From contig DCMZ01000003.1 of assembly GCA_002321895.1 (NCBI GenBank), positions 124,001 through 188,000 on the forward strand: a stretch of DNA of 64,000 nucleotides. The letters run 5' to 3'. Below the pieces are notes generated by a model. The model was given only the letters and a program-made list of their open reading frames with translations. It was not told the DNA's origin and did not search any database. Both the position numbers and the translations under genes were made by a program. The stretch comes from Bdellovibrionaceae bacterium UBA1609. GTDB lineage: Bacteria > Bdellovibrionota > Bdellovibrionia > Bdellovibrionales > UBA1609. This document shows, in pieces, positions 18,103 to 26,268 of the stretch (positions within the stretch are counted from its first letter, which is position 1; every line of letters begins with the position of its first letter).

Positions 18103-18738
18103 ATGAATTTACAAAGACCCACTGTCTCAAATCGATACTTTTTAATGATCACCTGGCTGATTGTAGGTGTTGCTGTCACACTGACTTTCCAGAACTGTGA
18201 TACCACCCAGCCCACTTCTGACGGCGATAGCATAACTGATCTCCAGAATCAGATCGTGGTGCCTACTCCTGATACCTCCACTTTTGATTTATCCGATGAA
18301 GTGGAAGTGATTCCAGCTGATACCTATTCTAAAGCTAGGATTTATTCCGTACAATCCTATTTAGACTCAGTATCCGGTAACTACGTCCAACCCTATGTGG
18401 AAGTGGATTTAGAAAATAAAGAAGTTGTATATAAGGTGGTCGATGGCGCCACGATGGTTTGCGATTTACACGATGAAGATTTTGAAGTTTTAAATCCATT
18501 GTTAACTGATGTTGCCCTCTGTGGGCCTCCACCGCCAGACCCAGATTTGGTACAGTGTTTAGCTATGAGTGTTCCCGATATCTTTCTTTCTAACAATCAT
18601 CAAGACGTTGATTTTGGGCTTTCGGAACCCATTTGTGGCAACGGCCAGTGGTTGTGTCAGGTGGGTAACCAACAATTGCGATCCATTCTGAGCGAAATCG
18701 CTAATGATTCCGCCCCATCGGGATGTGTAGCGCAATAG
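18103..18738 (+). CDS. Exported protein with FQNC-ending hydrophobic segment, unknown function
   Basis: 211 residues from the ATG at 18103; the frame also runs back to 18043, but the shorter form gives a compact signal-like N-terminus. A hydrophobic segment (YFLMITWLIVGVAVTLTF) is followed by QNCD and then a Thr/Asp/Pro-rich spacer, the layout of a lipoprotein, although Asn before Cys is not canonical for a lipobox. Downstream are Cys residues (MVCDLHDED, VALCGPPPP, VQCLAM, PICGNGQWLCQVGN) that could pair in the periplasm. No enzymatic motif seen. Related in design to the glycosidase at 42876. Confidence 0.62.
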   Translation: MNLQRPTVSNRYFLMITWLIVGVAVTLTFQNCDTTQPTSDGDSITDLQNQIVVPTPDTSTFDLSDEVEVIPADTYSKARIYSVQSYLDSVSGNYVQPYVEVDLENKEVVYKVVDGATMVCDLHDEDFEVLNPLLTDVALCGPPPPDPDLVQCLAMSVPDIFLSNNHQDVDFGLSEPICGNGQWLCQVGNQQLRSILSEIANDSAPSGCVAQ

Positions 18739-18757
18739 TCTCCCACCCAATTCGTCC

Positions 18758-18785
18758 AAAAAAAAGGGCCCCACTTATAGGGCCC
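18758..18785 (-). terminator. Intrinsic terminator after arsM
   Basis: Two GGGCCC arms enclose an 8-base loop, and on the minus strand a run of eight T follows at once. It lies about 65 bases after the arsM stop. Confidence 0.85.
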
Positions 18786-18851
18786 AAATTCAATTTAGAA
18801 AACTATTTTAAAGAACAAGTATTGATTATTAGTTCTTATCGGTTTGCAAAA

Positions 18852-19907
18852 TTAGCAGCATGCGCCACCAGTGGCTTCATCATTAGTGCCAGAAGTCACT
18901 ATGCCTGGTCCACAATCAAATAAACCTAGATGTGTGCTTTTATCGCCTTCAATTCTAAAATGCTCAGCATAGGCGGTCTTACTCACCATATCCGCTGAGT
19001 TTCCGCAAACCAACATGGGCTTGCCCGTAAAAAACTCATGATGATCATCCAAAGTAAAACTATGTGGGTGCCCAGGAATTGTCCCCTTGTAATAGGCCAC
19101 CTGTCCAAAATCCTCACAGCGGTCTTCTAGATCCACCTTAAAAGCTCTAAACGTGATGGAATAGAAATTCACCATTCCTATTTTTCTCTCGATTTCTGCG
19201 TTGTTCAAAGAAATCTTATTAGAAGTTATGCTTCTAAAATCCTTGCAACCTAATTCATGCATGGTTCTTCTAAAGTCCTCGATGTACATAGCCCCACCGA
19301 GACATTCTCCCAATAGCACAGGATCTTCAGTCAACGGAGCTGGGATGCGACGGTCTGCAAACACATCACTAAAATAGAGCTCACCTCCCGGCTTTAAAAC
19401 TTTAAAAACCTCAGAAAAAAGTCGTGGTTTGTCTGGAGAAAGGTTAGTTACGCAGTTTGAAACCACTAGGTCTACCGAATTCTCCTCAATTCCCGCTCCC
19501 GTTAAATCTTCGATATATCCTTTAACAAATCTCACGTTGGCTTTGTCATAACCAAATTTATCAGTGTGATATTGAATGTGTTTTTCCGCTACGGCCAACT
19601 GCTCGTCGGTCATATCTACACCAATCACTTTTCCCGTTGGCCCTACAAGTTTAGACAACATATAAACATCTCGACCAGCTCCACAGCCTAAATCTAGTAC
19701 CGTGCGGCCCTCTAAAGCCGGAGGAAAGGGACTTCCGCATCCATAAAATTTATCTCTCACTTCCTGATGGATTTCAGGCAGGATTTTACGCAATTCCGAT
19801 GGCATAGCCTCTGCTGTACAGCAAGCTGAGGTTTGTAGATCCTCATTTGTAGACAAAACCTTACCATAGTAATCTTTTATTGCTTCAACGGACTTGTGTT
19901 GGCTCAT
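18852..19907 (-). CDS. arsM: Arsenite S-adenosylmethionine methyltransferase
   Basis: 351 residues from the ATG at 19907, preceded by AAGGGA. Methylates As(III) to methylated, in part volatile, species. SAM motif I is VLDLGCGAGRDVYMLSKLVG. The ArsM Cys set is visible: an N-terminal Cys pair (TSACCTAEAM), a Cys in KFYGCGSPFP, SNCVTNLSPDKPRL (the hallmark Cys) and LLGECLGGAMY. The protein ends with a Cys pair (GGACC), common in ArsM proteins and probably metal-capturing. No arsR, arsB or arsC is nearby, so it is a standalone resistance gene with its own promoter, an operator-like palindrome and a terminator. Confidence 0.93.
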   Translation of the reverse strand: MSQHKSVEAIKDYYGKVLSTNEDLQTSACCTAEAMPSELRKILPEIHQEVRDKFYGCGSPFPPALEGRTVLDLGCGAGRDVYMLSKLVGPTGKVIGVDMTDEQLAVAEKHIQYHTDKFGYDKANVRFVKGYIEDLTGAGIEENSVDLVVSNCVTNLSPDKPRLFSEVFKVLKPGGELYFSDVFADRRIPAPLTEDPVLLGECLGGAMYIEDFRRTMHELGCKDFRSITSNKISLNNAEIERKIGMVNFYSITFRAFKVDLEDRCEDFGQVAYYKGTIPGHPHSFTLDDHHEFFTGKPMLVCGNSADMVSKTAYAEHFRIEGDKSTHLGLFDCGPGIVTSGTNDEATGGACC

Positions 19908-19956
19908 AGAATTCCCTTCTCGATTGATCAACCTTCGATACGCACGGTTGATGATT

Positions 19957-20002
19957 CCAATAGTGCTATTGGAGTTATACTGACCTCTACGGTAGGGCTC
20001 AA
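19957..20002 (-). promoter_or_regulatory. arsM promoter with operator-like inverted repeat
   Basis: On the minus strand TTGAGC (19997-20002) and TATAAC (19974-19979) are 17 bases apart, a good sigma-70 promoter. Immediately downstream is a 7-base inverted repeat, CCAATAG-2-CTATTGG (19957-19972), placed over the likely transcription start. A CAACC...GGTTG pair lies a little further down. This arrangement fits repression by a metalloid-sensing or other repressor. Confidence 0.55.
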
Positions 20003-20326
20003 CAAAAGTTACAATTAGAGGGCTGGGTATTGTACAGCATTAAAAGAAGCTCAAACCTATATGGACTTAAGACGGGGCTTTTCCGGCAAAACAAGTCGAA
20101 AGCAAATCCTAAATAATTAATATTTATTAGTGATTCCAATCGTTTAGTCTTTCAACCCTTTAAACCTTCTCCTTTATTTTTGCAGAACCCCTGCCGGAGT
20201 CTTTACACACTCAAAGAAAGAGACATAAAATCCCTATAAATGAATTAAATTTATCCTTCAAAGATCTTTTAATAAGATTGCGATGAGATAGAAGTACTAA
20301 ATCCACCCATTTAAAAGGACTTAACT
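19980..20326. other. Intergenic region between arsM and the AraC gene
   Basis: Apart from the arsM promoter at its left edge, I see AT-rich sequence with no convincing gene, hairpin or repeat. It presumably carries the promoter of the AraC-type regulator, which I could not assign. Confidence 0.5.
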
Positions 20327-20335
20327 CTGGGCCAA

Positions 20336-21289
20336 TTGTCTCCCGATTCTGAAATTGATCAGATTTCTAGAAACAGTCTGACATATATCCTAAGTGTGCT
20401 AGCAGCCATACAGCCCATACGCATAATAGGAATCCTAAATGAACCCGGGGCACCAACTGAACATCTGATTCTTCCTGTTCTCTCTACGGCCTTTGTGACC
20501 TCGATGATTCTGTTATGTCAACTCACCAGAACTTCGATCACAACCATACTCAATTGGATTTTTGCTTATACTTTTTATCATTCCTTTATTGCTCTATTTT
20601 ATCTCGGGGTGCCCGACATCATGACCATTTTGATATCCATTCAAATTATAATTATCCTACTATTTCATCAGCACTGGAAACTCATTGCTTATTCAGCAAC
20701 CTTTACCCTAGGCCTTCTTTTGTATCCCTATCTTAATGCGATGAACACTTTTCCACGGCCTAACCCGCAACTCGCTAGCATAGGTGGTGCGGTTAAGCTG
20801 GTGGGATCTTTCGTGATTTCTGGCGGGTGGCTCTATTTTTTAGCCTTACAAAGAACTCAAATGGTCCAAGCTCTGACGCAAAAAATAGTCAGCTCCGATC
20901 CAACGAAAAAGAGTTTCCGCAAACCTAAACTGAACAAATCTGAATTAGAGTTTTTCTCCAATGAAGTGCTCGATTTTTTAGAGAAATCAGAAGACTCTAT
21001 GAATTCTAGTTTAACTGGAACTCAATTGGTCTCACCCCTGAGGACTTTCACCCATAAACTTTTCAAAATCTTTAGCGTTAGCCTACAACAAAGTTTTAAC
21101 GAAGTCATAGCCACCTATCGGATTGCTGAGGCGAAAAAACTTTTAGCCGATCCCAAAAATCAAGAATTAAAAATCCTAGCCATTGCTTATGAAAGCGGAT
21201 TTGCCAACAAAGCGACTTTCATATCATATTTTAAAAGGTTCACGGGTCTCACACCTCAACAGTACCGCGAGCAGTTTCAAAACATCTAG
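20336..21289 (+). CDS. Membrane-bound AraC-family transcriptional regulator
   Basis: 317 residues from a TTG at 20336. A CTG at 20327 is in frame and lies 7 bases after AAAAGGA, so it may be the true start; no ATG is available near. The first ~180 residues form about six hydrophobic segments (for example LILPVLSTAFVTSMILL, IMTILISIQIIIILLF). The C-terminal ~100 residues are an AraC HTH domain: FKIFSVSLQQSFNEVIATYRI, then IAYESGFANKATFISYFKRF, the typical second helix-turn-helix with the FxxYFKxxTGxTPxxYR consensus. Probably a membrane sensor that acts directly on DNA. Ligand and targets unknown; the next gene encodes a secreted protein. Confidence 0.8.
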   Translation: MSPDSEIDQISRNSLTYILSVLAAIQPIRIIGILNEPGAPTEHLILPVLSTAFVTSMILLCQLTRTSITTILNWIFAYTFYHSFIALFYLGVPDIMTILISIQIIIILLFHQHWKLIAYSATFTLGLLLYPYLNAMNTFPRPNPQLASIGGAVKLVGSFVISGGWLYFLALQRTQMVQALTQKIVSSDPTKKSFRKPKLNKSELEFFSNEVLDFLEKSEDSMNSSLTGTQLVSPLRTFTHKLFKIFSVSLQQSFNEVIATYRIAEAKKLLADPKNQELKILAIAYESGFANKATFISYFKRFTGLTPQQYREQFQNI

Positions 21290-21353
21290 GCTATTGGCAC
21301 AACTGTTGCTCTCCATACAATCAAATATCTACTTAAAACAACTGAGGTTTTAG

Positions 21354-22013
21354 ATGAAAACTCTTGTATTAATTACTCTTTTAGCCGTTTCTGTTAACAG
21401 TTTGGCACTGGCTGAGACCACCATTTCCTATAGCGACATTCCCCATAAGAAGATTCGGAAAGCCGATGAAAACTATGTACGCTTTCCTGGGTGGTCCGAC
21501 ATTGAGATCATTCGTAAAGGTAAAATTAATGAATCACTTTTAGAGTTGGTCGATTTAGATACTTGGCACCAGGATGTCGATGTAAATGAAATCGAAGACC
21601 TTATTTTAAAAGCCCTAGACATTATACCAAACCAAATGACAGTGACAGACACTGAAATTACAGTTCCTTTTGTCGTCGACTTACGCTTTATCGAGTCGAG
21701 TCTTATGGGTAATTTGACTCCGTTTCAAGGCACTCTTGAGGCCAAGGGACTATTACGAATAGCCATTGAAAAGGGTCGACTAATACATGTCACTGTGACT
21801 CAATTCGATGACTCCCGTGATGCTGAGGCTACAGGACGAGAATATGGTGCTATCGACCAATATGATGAACACTTCGCATCCAGCGTTGTGGAGCCTCACC
21901 TGGAAACTTTCTTTTCCAAGCCAGAACCCTTTTTCACTTTGATTGAAATTTTGAATTTGAATGCTGCTGAGGAAGAGGATTCCGCAAATAATGTAGAATC
22001 CCCGATTATCTAA
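21354..22013 (+). CDS. Secreted protein, unknown function
   Basis: 219 residues. A clear signal peptide (MKTLVLITLLAVSVNSLALA) is followed by a mature acidic domain with a beta-strand pattern and no Cys. It resembles small periplasmic proteins of Bdellovibrio-like genomes, but I cannot name a family. It begins 65 bases after the AraC gene on the same strand and may be co-transcribed. Converges with the esterase gene; a 9-base-arm hairpin lies between. Confidence 0.6.
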   Translation: MKTLVLITLLAVSVNSLALAETTISYSDIPHKKIRKADENYVRFPGWSDIEIIRKGKINESLLELVDLDTWHQDVDVNEIEDLILKALDIIPNQMTVTDTEITVPFVVDLRFIESSLMGNLTPFQGTLEAKGLLRIAIEKGRLIHVTVTQFDDSRDAEATGREYGAIDQYDEHFASSVVEPHLETFFSKPEPFFTLIEILNLNAAEEEDSANNVESPII

Positions 22014-22025
22014 CTCTAAATGGAG

Positions 22026-22053
22026 TGAGCTCTCTCTTATTGGTGAGAGCTCA
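22026..22053. terminator. Hairpin between convergent genes
   Basis: Perfect 9-base arms TGAGCTCTC / GAGAGCTCA around a 10-base loop. No run of T follows on either strand, so termination is possible but weakly supported. The right arm lies inside the last codons of the esterase gene. Confidence 0.4.
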
Positions 22054-23047
22054 AGGTCATTTCTGGACGAGAGAGTTGGTCAATCATCGACTTAATCACC
22101 TGAATTTGCGATCCCGATTGAGTGTGAAACTTAGCGTCCGTATAACCCCACCAGTCCCAACAGCCGTTAGGGTTGTTGATGGTTTGGGAGATGGTTTGCG
22201 GATATAAGACAATCATATCATTGGCTTCCGCCCACTCATTATAACCGGCATTGCGGATAAACTGATCGCCAATCTTTTGCTTGTACTGCTGACACCCATG
22301 CAGAGCCACATGAAGCTTACAGGAATGACCTTGCTTACATCGCTCGGGAACATAAACCAACGCCTCTGAATCCATGGAAATACTGGATGGGTTGATCTCG
22401 TCAGCCCCTCTCCGATTTTGAGACATAAGTAAAAAATGGGACTCAACAGCAGTAGTTTTAGCATTAAGTTCGCCATAAATATGCTTAAGGATCATACCCG
22501 CCCCATCGTATTCACATTTACTAATATAGGGTGACTGGCTCGCTGTAGAGCAGTCATTTCCATAGTTCTCAGTGGGAAAAGTGTGCCCTGCAGGAAGCTC
22601 CGTTTCCACATGAAAGCTCTCATTGGGTAGCTCTAACGCCTTATAGAAATCGACCGCACTCAAAACGGCATCCCGAGAAACTGTTCTGTCGTAGGTACCA
22701 CTTAAGGCAAACACCCGGTCATTTTTGAGATTTTCATAATTATCAATATCCCCAGACTCTGAAAGCTGCTTAACTAAGTCCACCGCTGGATTGACATCCA
22801 CTGGGCGTGAAATGTTCATACATCCCGTCAATGCAGTTAACACGCTCCCCTGGGAGCAGTAATAAGGACCACCGGCTACAAGCCCTACTCCCGAAAATGT
22901 CCCTGACAACGCTACATGTAGCTGCCCGGCCATATAAGAACCTGAGGAAATTCCAGAAACGGAAATCTTACTTTGATCAATATTGTAGGCCAAGCTGGAG
23001 TTGATTCCATAAAAAGAGCTCAATAGGAGCATGAGGGCAACCTTCAT
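22037..23047 (-). CDS. Secreted PHB-depolymerase-like esterase
   Basis: 336 residues, signal peptide at 1-20. An alpha/beta hydrolase of the extracellular/periplasmic polyhydroxybutyrate depolymerase type: the lipase box is GISSGSY with nucleophile Ser34 directly after the N-terminal strand. A His-containing loop (LPAGHTFPTENYGNDC) and CKLHVALHGCQQYKQKIG follow, and near the C-terminus a Trp/Gly-rich CWDWWGYTDAKFHTQSG. Eight or more Cys suggest disulphides. Likely hydrolyses short-chain polyesters or related esters outside the cytoplasm; substrate not proven. A predator could use it on prey storage granules, which is speculation. Confidence 0.82.
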   Translation of the reverse strand: MKVALMLLLSSFYGINSSLAYNIDQSKISVSGISSGSYMAGQLHVALSGTFSGVGLVAGGPYYCSQGSVLTALTGCMNISRPVDVNPAVDLVKQLSESGDIDNYENLKNDRVFALSGTYDRTVSRDAVLSAVDFYKALELPNESFHVETELPAGHTFPTENYGNDCSTASQSPYISKCEYDGAGMILKHIYGELNAKTTAVESHFLLMSQNRRGADEINPSSISMDSEALVYVPERCKQGHSCKLHVALHGCQQYKQKIGDQFIRNAGYNEWAEANDMIVLYPQTISQTINNPNGCWDWWGYTDAKFHTQSGSQIQVIKSMIDQLSRPEMTLSSHQ

Positions 23048-23335
23048 TGTTTTATCCTTTTTGTGAGAGATGAACTAAGGCCTTTAACTACCAAATCACA
23101 GCTTTAAGTAAATGCTTTATTCATCACTTATTGAATTCTCACTCTCAATTGAAATTCGCGGGGTCTCCACAGTGGGCAAGTTACAAAGGTGACGCCTCAA
23201 GATGCCAGACAAGACCTTCGGGCTGAAGGAGCCCATCAGGCCCAAAGATTGCAATTTCAAATCTCTCTAGGAGGATCGAGCCAAAGGATTTTCGGCCCCT
23301 TAAGTGTTTGTTTTTACTAAATAACCAATTAGAAA

Positions 23336-24091
23336 ATGGACTCCATGCGCACATATTTTTTACAGCTAGTAATATTTATCAGTGCTTCCAGCTATGGTTG
23401 TTTAGGAATGTCTGAAGTTCGGCAATGCATTGGTTTATTTAAGAGTACCAATCATTCAACGCCCAGATCTGAGCTGAACAAAGCCTTTGAAACCGCATTT
23501 TCAGATGCTGAGGTTTATAAATGTTCTCATTGCTCGGGAAATGTCATTCGCCTGTTTGATGCTTTCAAAGAGGCCATACCCAAACTTAAAGAGGAAGATT
23601 TTAATGTGCTTTACTTTGCCACCCAAGAGTGGATTCAGAACTTAACTCCAGCCACCCACTTTCATGTTCAAAATGCCCGTGGAGGTTCAGAGATAGCTCA
23701 ATTAAAAAAGGCGATGGGTTTTGCTTATCATATGGTTCTAGAGCATAAAGGCACCATCTATGATTTGGATTTTACGGAAAATCCGAATCCTATCGGGTAC
23801 AGGGATTACCTCACCCAATATTTTATGACTAAGGATCAGATTCAATCCTCTGATGGCCAACTCAAAGGCAGCAAAGAGGATTTACTTGTGTTCGTCGTCC
23901 CCGGCGAAAGCTATCTAAACACCGATCCCGCCTACGCCCTTAAAGTGCCTTTTCACCGGTATTTGATCTTAACTCATGAACCACAGTCGCTGGTCGAAGT
24001 CCTTAGCGGGACTAATGTTAAAGGTGAAACGGTTCCCCCGAAATCACGCTCCCGTACCCAAACCGAGCTCCTCCCATGGTATCTTCATTAA
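23336..24091 (+). CDS. Secreted protein, unknown function
   Basis: 251 residues; an alternative ATG at 23345 (codon 4) would also do. A hydrophobic segment (residues about 5-22, then Cys) suggests export. The mature part contains VYKCSHCSGNVIR (a Cys-x2-Cys near a third Cys in RQCIGLF) and a segment THFHVQNARGGSEIAQLKKA with several His. I do not recognise a family; an NlpC/transglutaminase-like fold was considered because of Cys and His but cannot be supported. The stop codon lies 3 bases before a copy of the dispersed repeat. Confidence 0.55.
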   Translation: MDSMRTYFLQLVIFISASSYGCLGMSEVRQCIGLFKSTNHSTPRSELNKAFETAFSDAEVYKCSHCSGNVIRLFDAFKEAIPKLKEEDFNVLYFATQEWIQNLTPATHFHVQNARGGSEIAQLKKAMGFAYHMVLEHKGTIYDLDFTENPNPIGYRDYLTQYFMTKDQIQSSDGQLKGSKEDLLVFVVPGESYLNTDPAYALKVPFHRYLILTHEPQSLVEVLSGTNVKGETVPPKSRSRTQTELLPWYLH

Positions 24092-24094
24092 ACA

Positions 24095-24118
24095 GTACCA
24101 AGTCCCTTTTTCCGTTGC
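24095..24118 (-). repeat. Dispersed REP-like repeat, copy R1
   Basis: Minus-strand copy of the 24-base core (ends in GGAAAAAGGGACTTGGTAC) also found at 45387, 46929, 50575 and 52448. Left of the core this copy diverges from the others. It starts 4 bases after the stop of the preceding gene. Confidence 0.75.
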
Positions 24119-24326
24119 TGAGCGTCCCTTGAAGAGCTTTAGAAATATAAGAGGGAATAGGGGCTGCACGCTCTTTCACTTCTCGCCCGGTATACACAAA
24201 ATCATCTACCACACGCAATAAGCCACTACATTCAAAATAGATGAATGAGAGACGACAGGAATTTACAAACAGTAAATGACTGAGTCCGAATGAAGCTAGT
24301 TTTGAATGTTGGGAGCTTAGTGCGAG

Positions 24327-24403
24327 TGGTAGGGCGTCCAGGACTCGAACCTGGGATCCTCCGGTTATGAGCCGGATGCTTTAACCAACTAAGCTAACGC
24401 CCC
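24327..24403 (-). tRNA. tRNA-Met (CAT)
   Basis: 77 bases on the minus strand, CCA encoded. Acceptor stem GGGGCGT / ACGCCCT (one G-U), D arm AGCTTAGTTGGTTAAAGC, anticodon arm CCGGCTCATAACCGG giving anticodon CAT, T arm CCAGGTTCGAGTCCTGG. The first pair is not the C1-A72 mismatch of initiators, so it is elongator Met or, less likely, lysidine-modified Ile(CAT). Confidence 0.9.
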
Positions 24404-24418
24404 ATCTGTGTAGATGCA

Positions 24419-24436
24419 CCTCAGAAGATTCTGAGG
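24419..24436. other. Hairpin between rpoD and tRNA-Met
   Basis: CCTCAGAA-2-TTCTGAGG, perfect 8-base arms, between the rpoD stop and the tRNA. No T run follows on the minus strand, so it may be a processing site or a weak terminator; the tRNA may be transcribed with rpoD. Confidence 0.45.
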
Positions 24437-24445
24437 CGTTAAAAT

Positions 24446-26260
24446 TTAATTGTCCATAAAAGTTTTTAACTTACCCGAGCGGCTCGGATGACGCAACTTA
24501 CGAAGCGCTTTCGCTTCGATCTGTCTAATCCGTTCTCGAGTTACGTTAAAATCTTGTCCCACCTCTTCCAGAGTGTGGTCACTTTCTTCACCAATTCCAA
24601 AACGCATCCGAAGTACTTTCTCTTCTCTTTGAGTCAGGGAAGATAGGACACGACGAGTTTGCTCGGCTAAGTTAAGGTTTACAATGGCCTCTGCCGGGTT
24701 GATCACCTTTTTGTCTTCAATAAAATCTCCAAGGTGCGAATCTTCCTCTTCTCCTACAGGAGTTTCAAGGGAAATCGGCTCTTTGGCAATTTTTAATACC
24801 TTACGAGTTTTATCAACAGGCATATCCATGCGCTCGGCAATCTCTTCTGGAGTAGGCTCTCGACCCAACTCTTGAACAAGGTATCGCGAAGTACGCACAA
24901 GCTTGTTGATGGTCTCGATCATGTGTACAGGAATTCGAATCGTACGAGCCTGATCGGCAATAGCGCGAGTGATCGCCTGACGAATCCACCAAGTGGCGTA
25001 GGTCGAAAACTTATATCCACGACGATATTCAAACTTATCCACAGCCTTCATAAGACCAATGTTTCCCTCTTGGATAAGATCCAAGAATTGAAGCCCGCGG
25101 TTGGTGTATTTTTTAGCTATAGACACCACCAAACGTAAGTTAGCTTCTACCAACTCAGACTTAGCTTTATCAGCCTGGCGCTCACCTTTCCAAATGGCAG
25201 TATAGGTGTCACGAATCCACTCAAAAGACATCTCGGTGTCCACCAAGAGGCGGTTGTAGCGCTTGTCTGCATCTTCTGCAGAAATGGCATAGCTTCTAAA
25301 TTTATTAAAATTAAGACCTGTTTCGCGAGTCATTTTAGCTAACTCAGCATCATCCCGCTCAATAAGTTTATATCTAGCCAACATAGCATCGATATCTTTT
25401 GAGTAAGTGAATTTAACAGCACTTTTCATTCGACCACGTAGCTCATTCATACGGCTAACAAGGTTTTTAAACTTAATGACAATGCGGTTAATGGTCTTAC
25501 GATTAAAGTTAATTTCTTCAAACTTATCCATCAAAGCTTCATTTTGACCCACTAGCTTATCATGGGCTTCTTTGGACTTTGCACTTCCTGGAGGATTGCT
25601 AGCCAAAGTATCAAATAATGGTTTTGCTGTTTGTTTGTAGGCTTTTACATGTCCAATTAATTCATTAATTTTAGCCATGTATTCTTCTTCGTCGTATTGA
25701 GTCTCTTCATCCTCAAGACCACGGAAGATTGCTTTCATCTTAATACGGCCTTCTTCTAAGCGTTGGCCTAACAAGATAATTTCATTGGTTCCAATGGGAG
25801 ACATTAAAATCGCCTTAACGATTTCCCTTTCTCCGCTTTCAATACGAGTGGCAATTTCAACTTCACCTTCTCGTGTCAGAAGGGATACGCTTCCCATCTT
25901 TCTAAGGTAAAGACGAACTGGATCGTTACTTTTGGAGTCTGTTGCTTCAACTTTCTCTTCTTCCTCTTCATCCTTATTAGGATCTTCAAGAAGAAACTCT
26001 TCCTTTTCTTCAGATTCCTGATCTTGCTCTTCATCGTTCTCGTCACGGAACTCTACACCGTTCACTTCTAACGACTGCATGAACATATCAAGAACTGAAG
26101 GCTCTATAATCTCTTTCGGAAGGAGTTCATTGATCTCTTCGATCGAAAGACTGCCCTGCTCTTTGGCTAATGCAAGAAACTTCTTAATTTCCTCTTTAAC
26201 AAGATCTTCTTGTTCTTTAAGGGAAAGAGGACTTTCAACTAATTGGTTGGTGGATGCCAT
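24446..26260 (-). CDS. rpoD: Primary RNA polymerase sigma factor RpoD (sigma-70)
   Basis: 604 residues from the ATG at 26260, with AGGAG 11 bases upstream; a GTG at 26272 overlaps the dnaG stop but has its AGGA too close. Region 1.1 and a long acidic insert (EENDEEQDQESEEKEEF, EEEEKVEA) are N-terminal. Region 1.2 is DPVRLYLRKMGSVSLLTREGE; the non-conserved region follows; regions 2.1-2.4 contain LVVSIAKKYTNRGLQFLDLI and FSTYATWWIRQAITRAIADQ; region 3 begins IRIPVHMIETINKL; region 4.2 has LEEVGQDFNVTRERIRQIEA. Housekeeping promoter recognition. Overlaps dnaG region as in the macromolecular synthesis operon. Confidence 0.96.
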   Translation of the reverse strand: MASTNQLVESPLSLKEQEDLVKEEIKKFLALAKEQGSLSIEEINELLPKEIIEPSVLDMFMQSLEVNGVEFRDENDEEQDQESEEKEEFLLEDPNKDEEEEEKVEATDSKSNDPVRLYLRKMGSVSLLTREGEVEIATRIESGEREIVKAILMSPIGTNEIILLGQRLEEGRIKMKAIFRGLEDEETQYDEEEYMAKINELIGHVKAYKQTAKPLFDTLASNPPGSAKSKEAHDKLVGQNEALMDKFEEINFNRKTINRIVIKFKNLVSRMNELRGRMKSAVKFTYSKDIDAMLARYKLIERDDAELAKMTRETGLNFNKFRSYAISAEDADKRYNRLLVDTEMSFEWIRDTYTAIWKGERQADKAKSELVEANLRLVVSIAKKYTNRGLQFLDLIQEGNIGLMKAVDKFEYRRGYKFSTYATWWIRQAITRAIADQARTIRIPVHMIETINKLVRTSRYLVQELGREPTPEEIAERMDMPVDKTRKVLKIAKEPISLETPVGEEEDSHLGDFIEDKKVINPAEAIVNLNLAEQTRRVLSSLTQREEKVLRMRFGIGEESDHTLEEVGQDFNVTRERIRQIEAKALRKLRHPSRSGKLKTFMDN

Positions 26261-26268
26261 ATATAAGC

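Noticed and set aside
23160..23280. Possible cyclic di-GMP riboswitch before the secreted protein gene
   Set aside because: Several short hairpins but none of the conserved GEMM sequences (no GGGACGCAAAGCC-type core).
24327..24403. Initiator tRNA-Met
   Set aside because: First acceptor pair is G-U and not the C-A mismatch; the anticodon stem lacks the three G-C pairs in the initiator arrangement.
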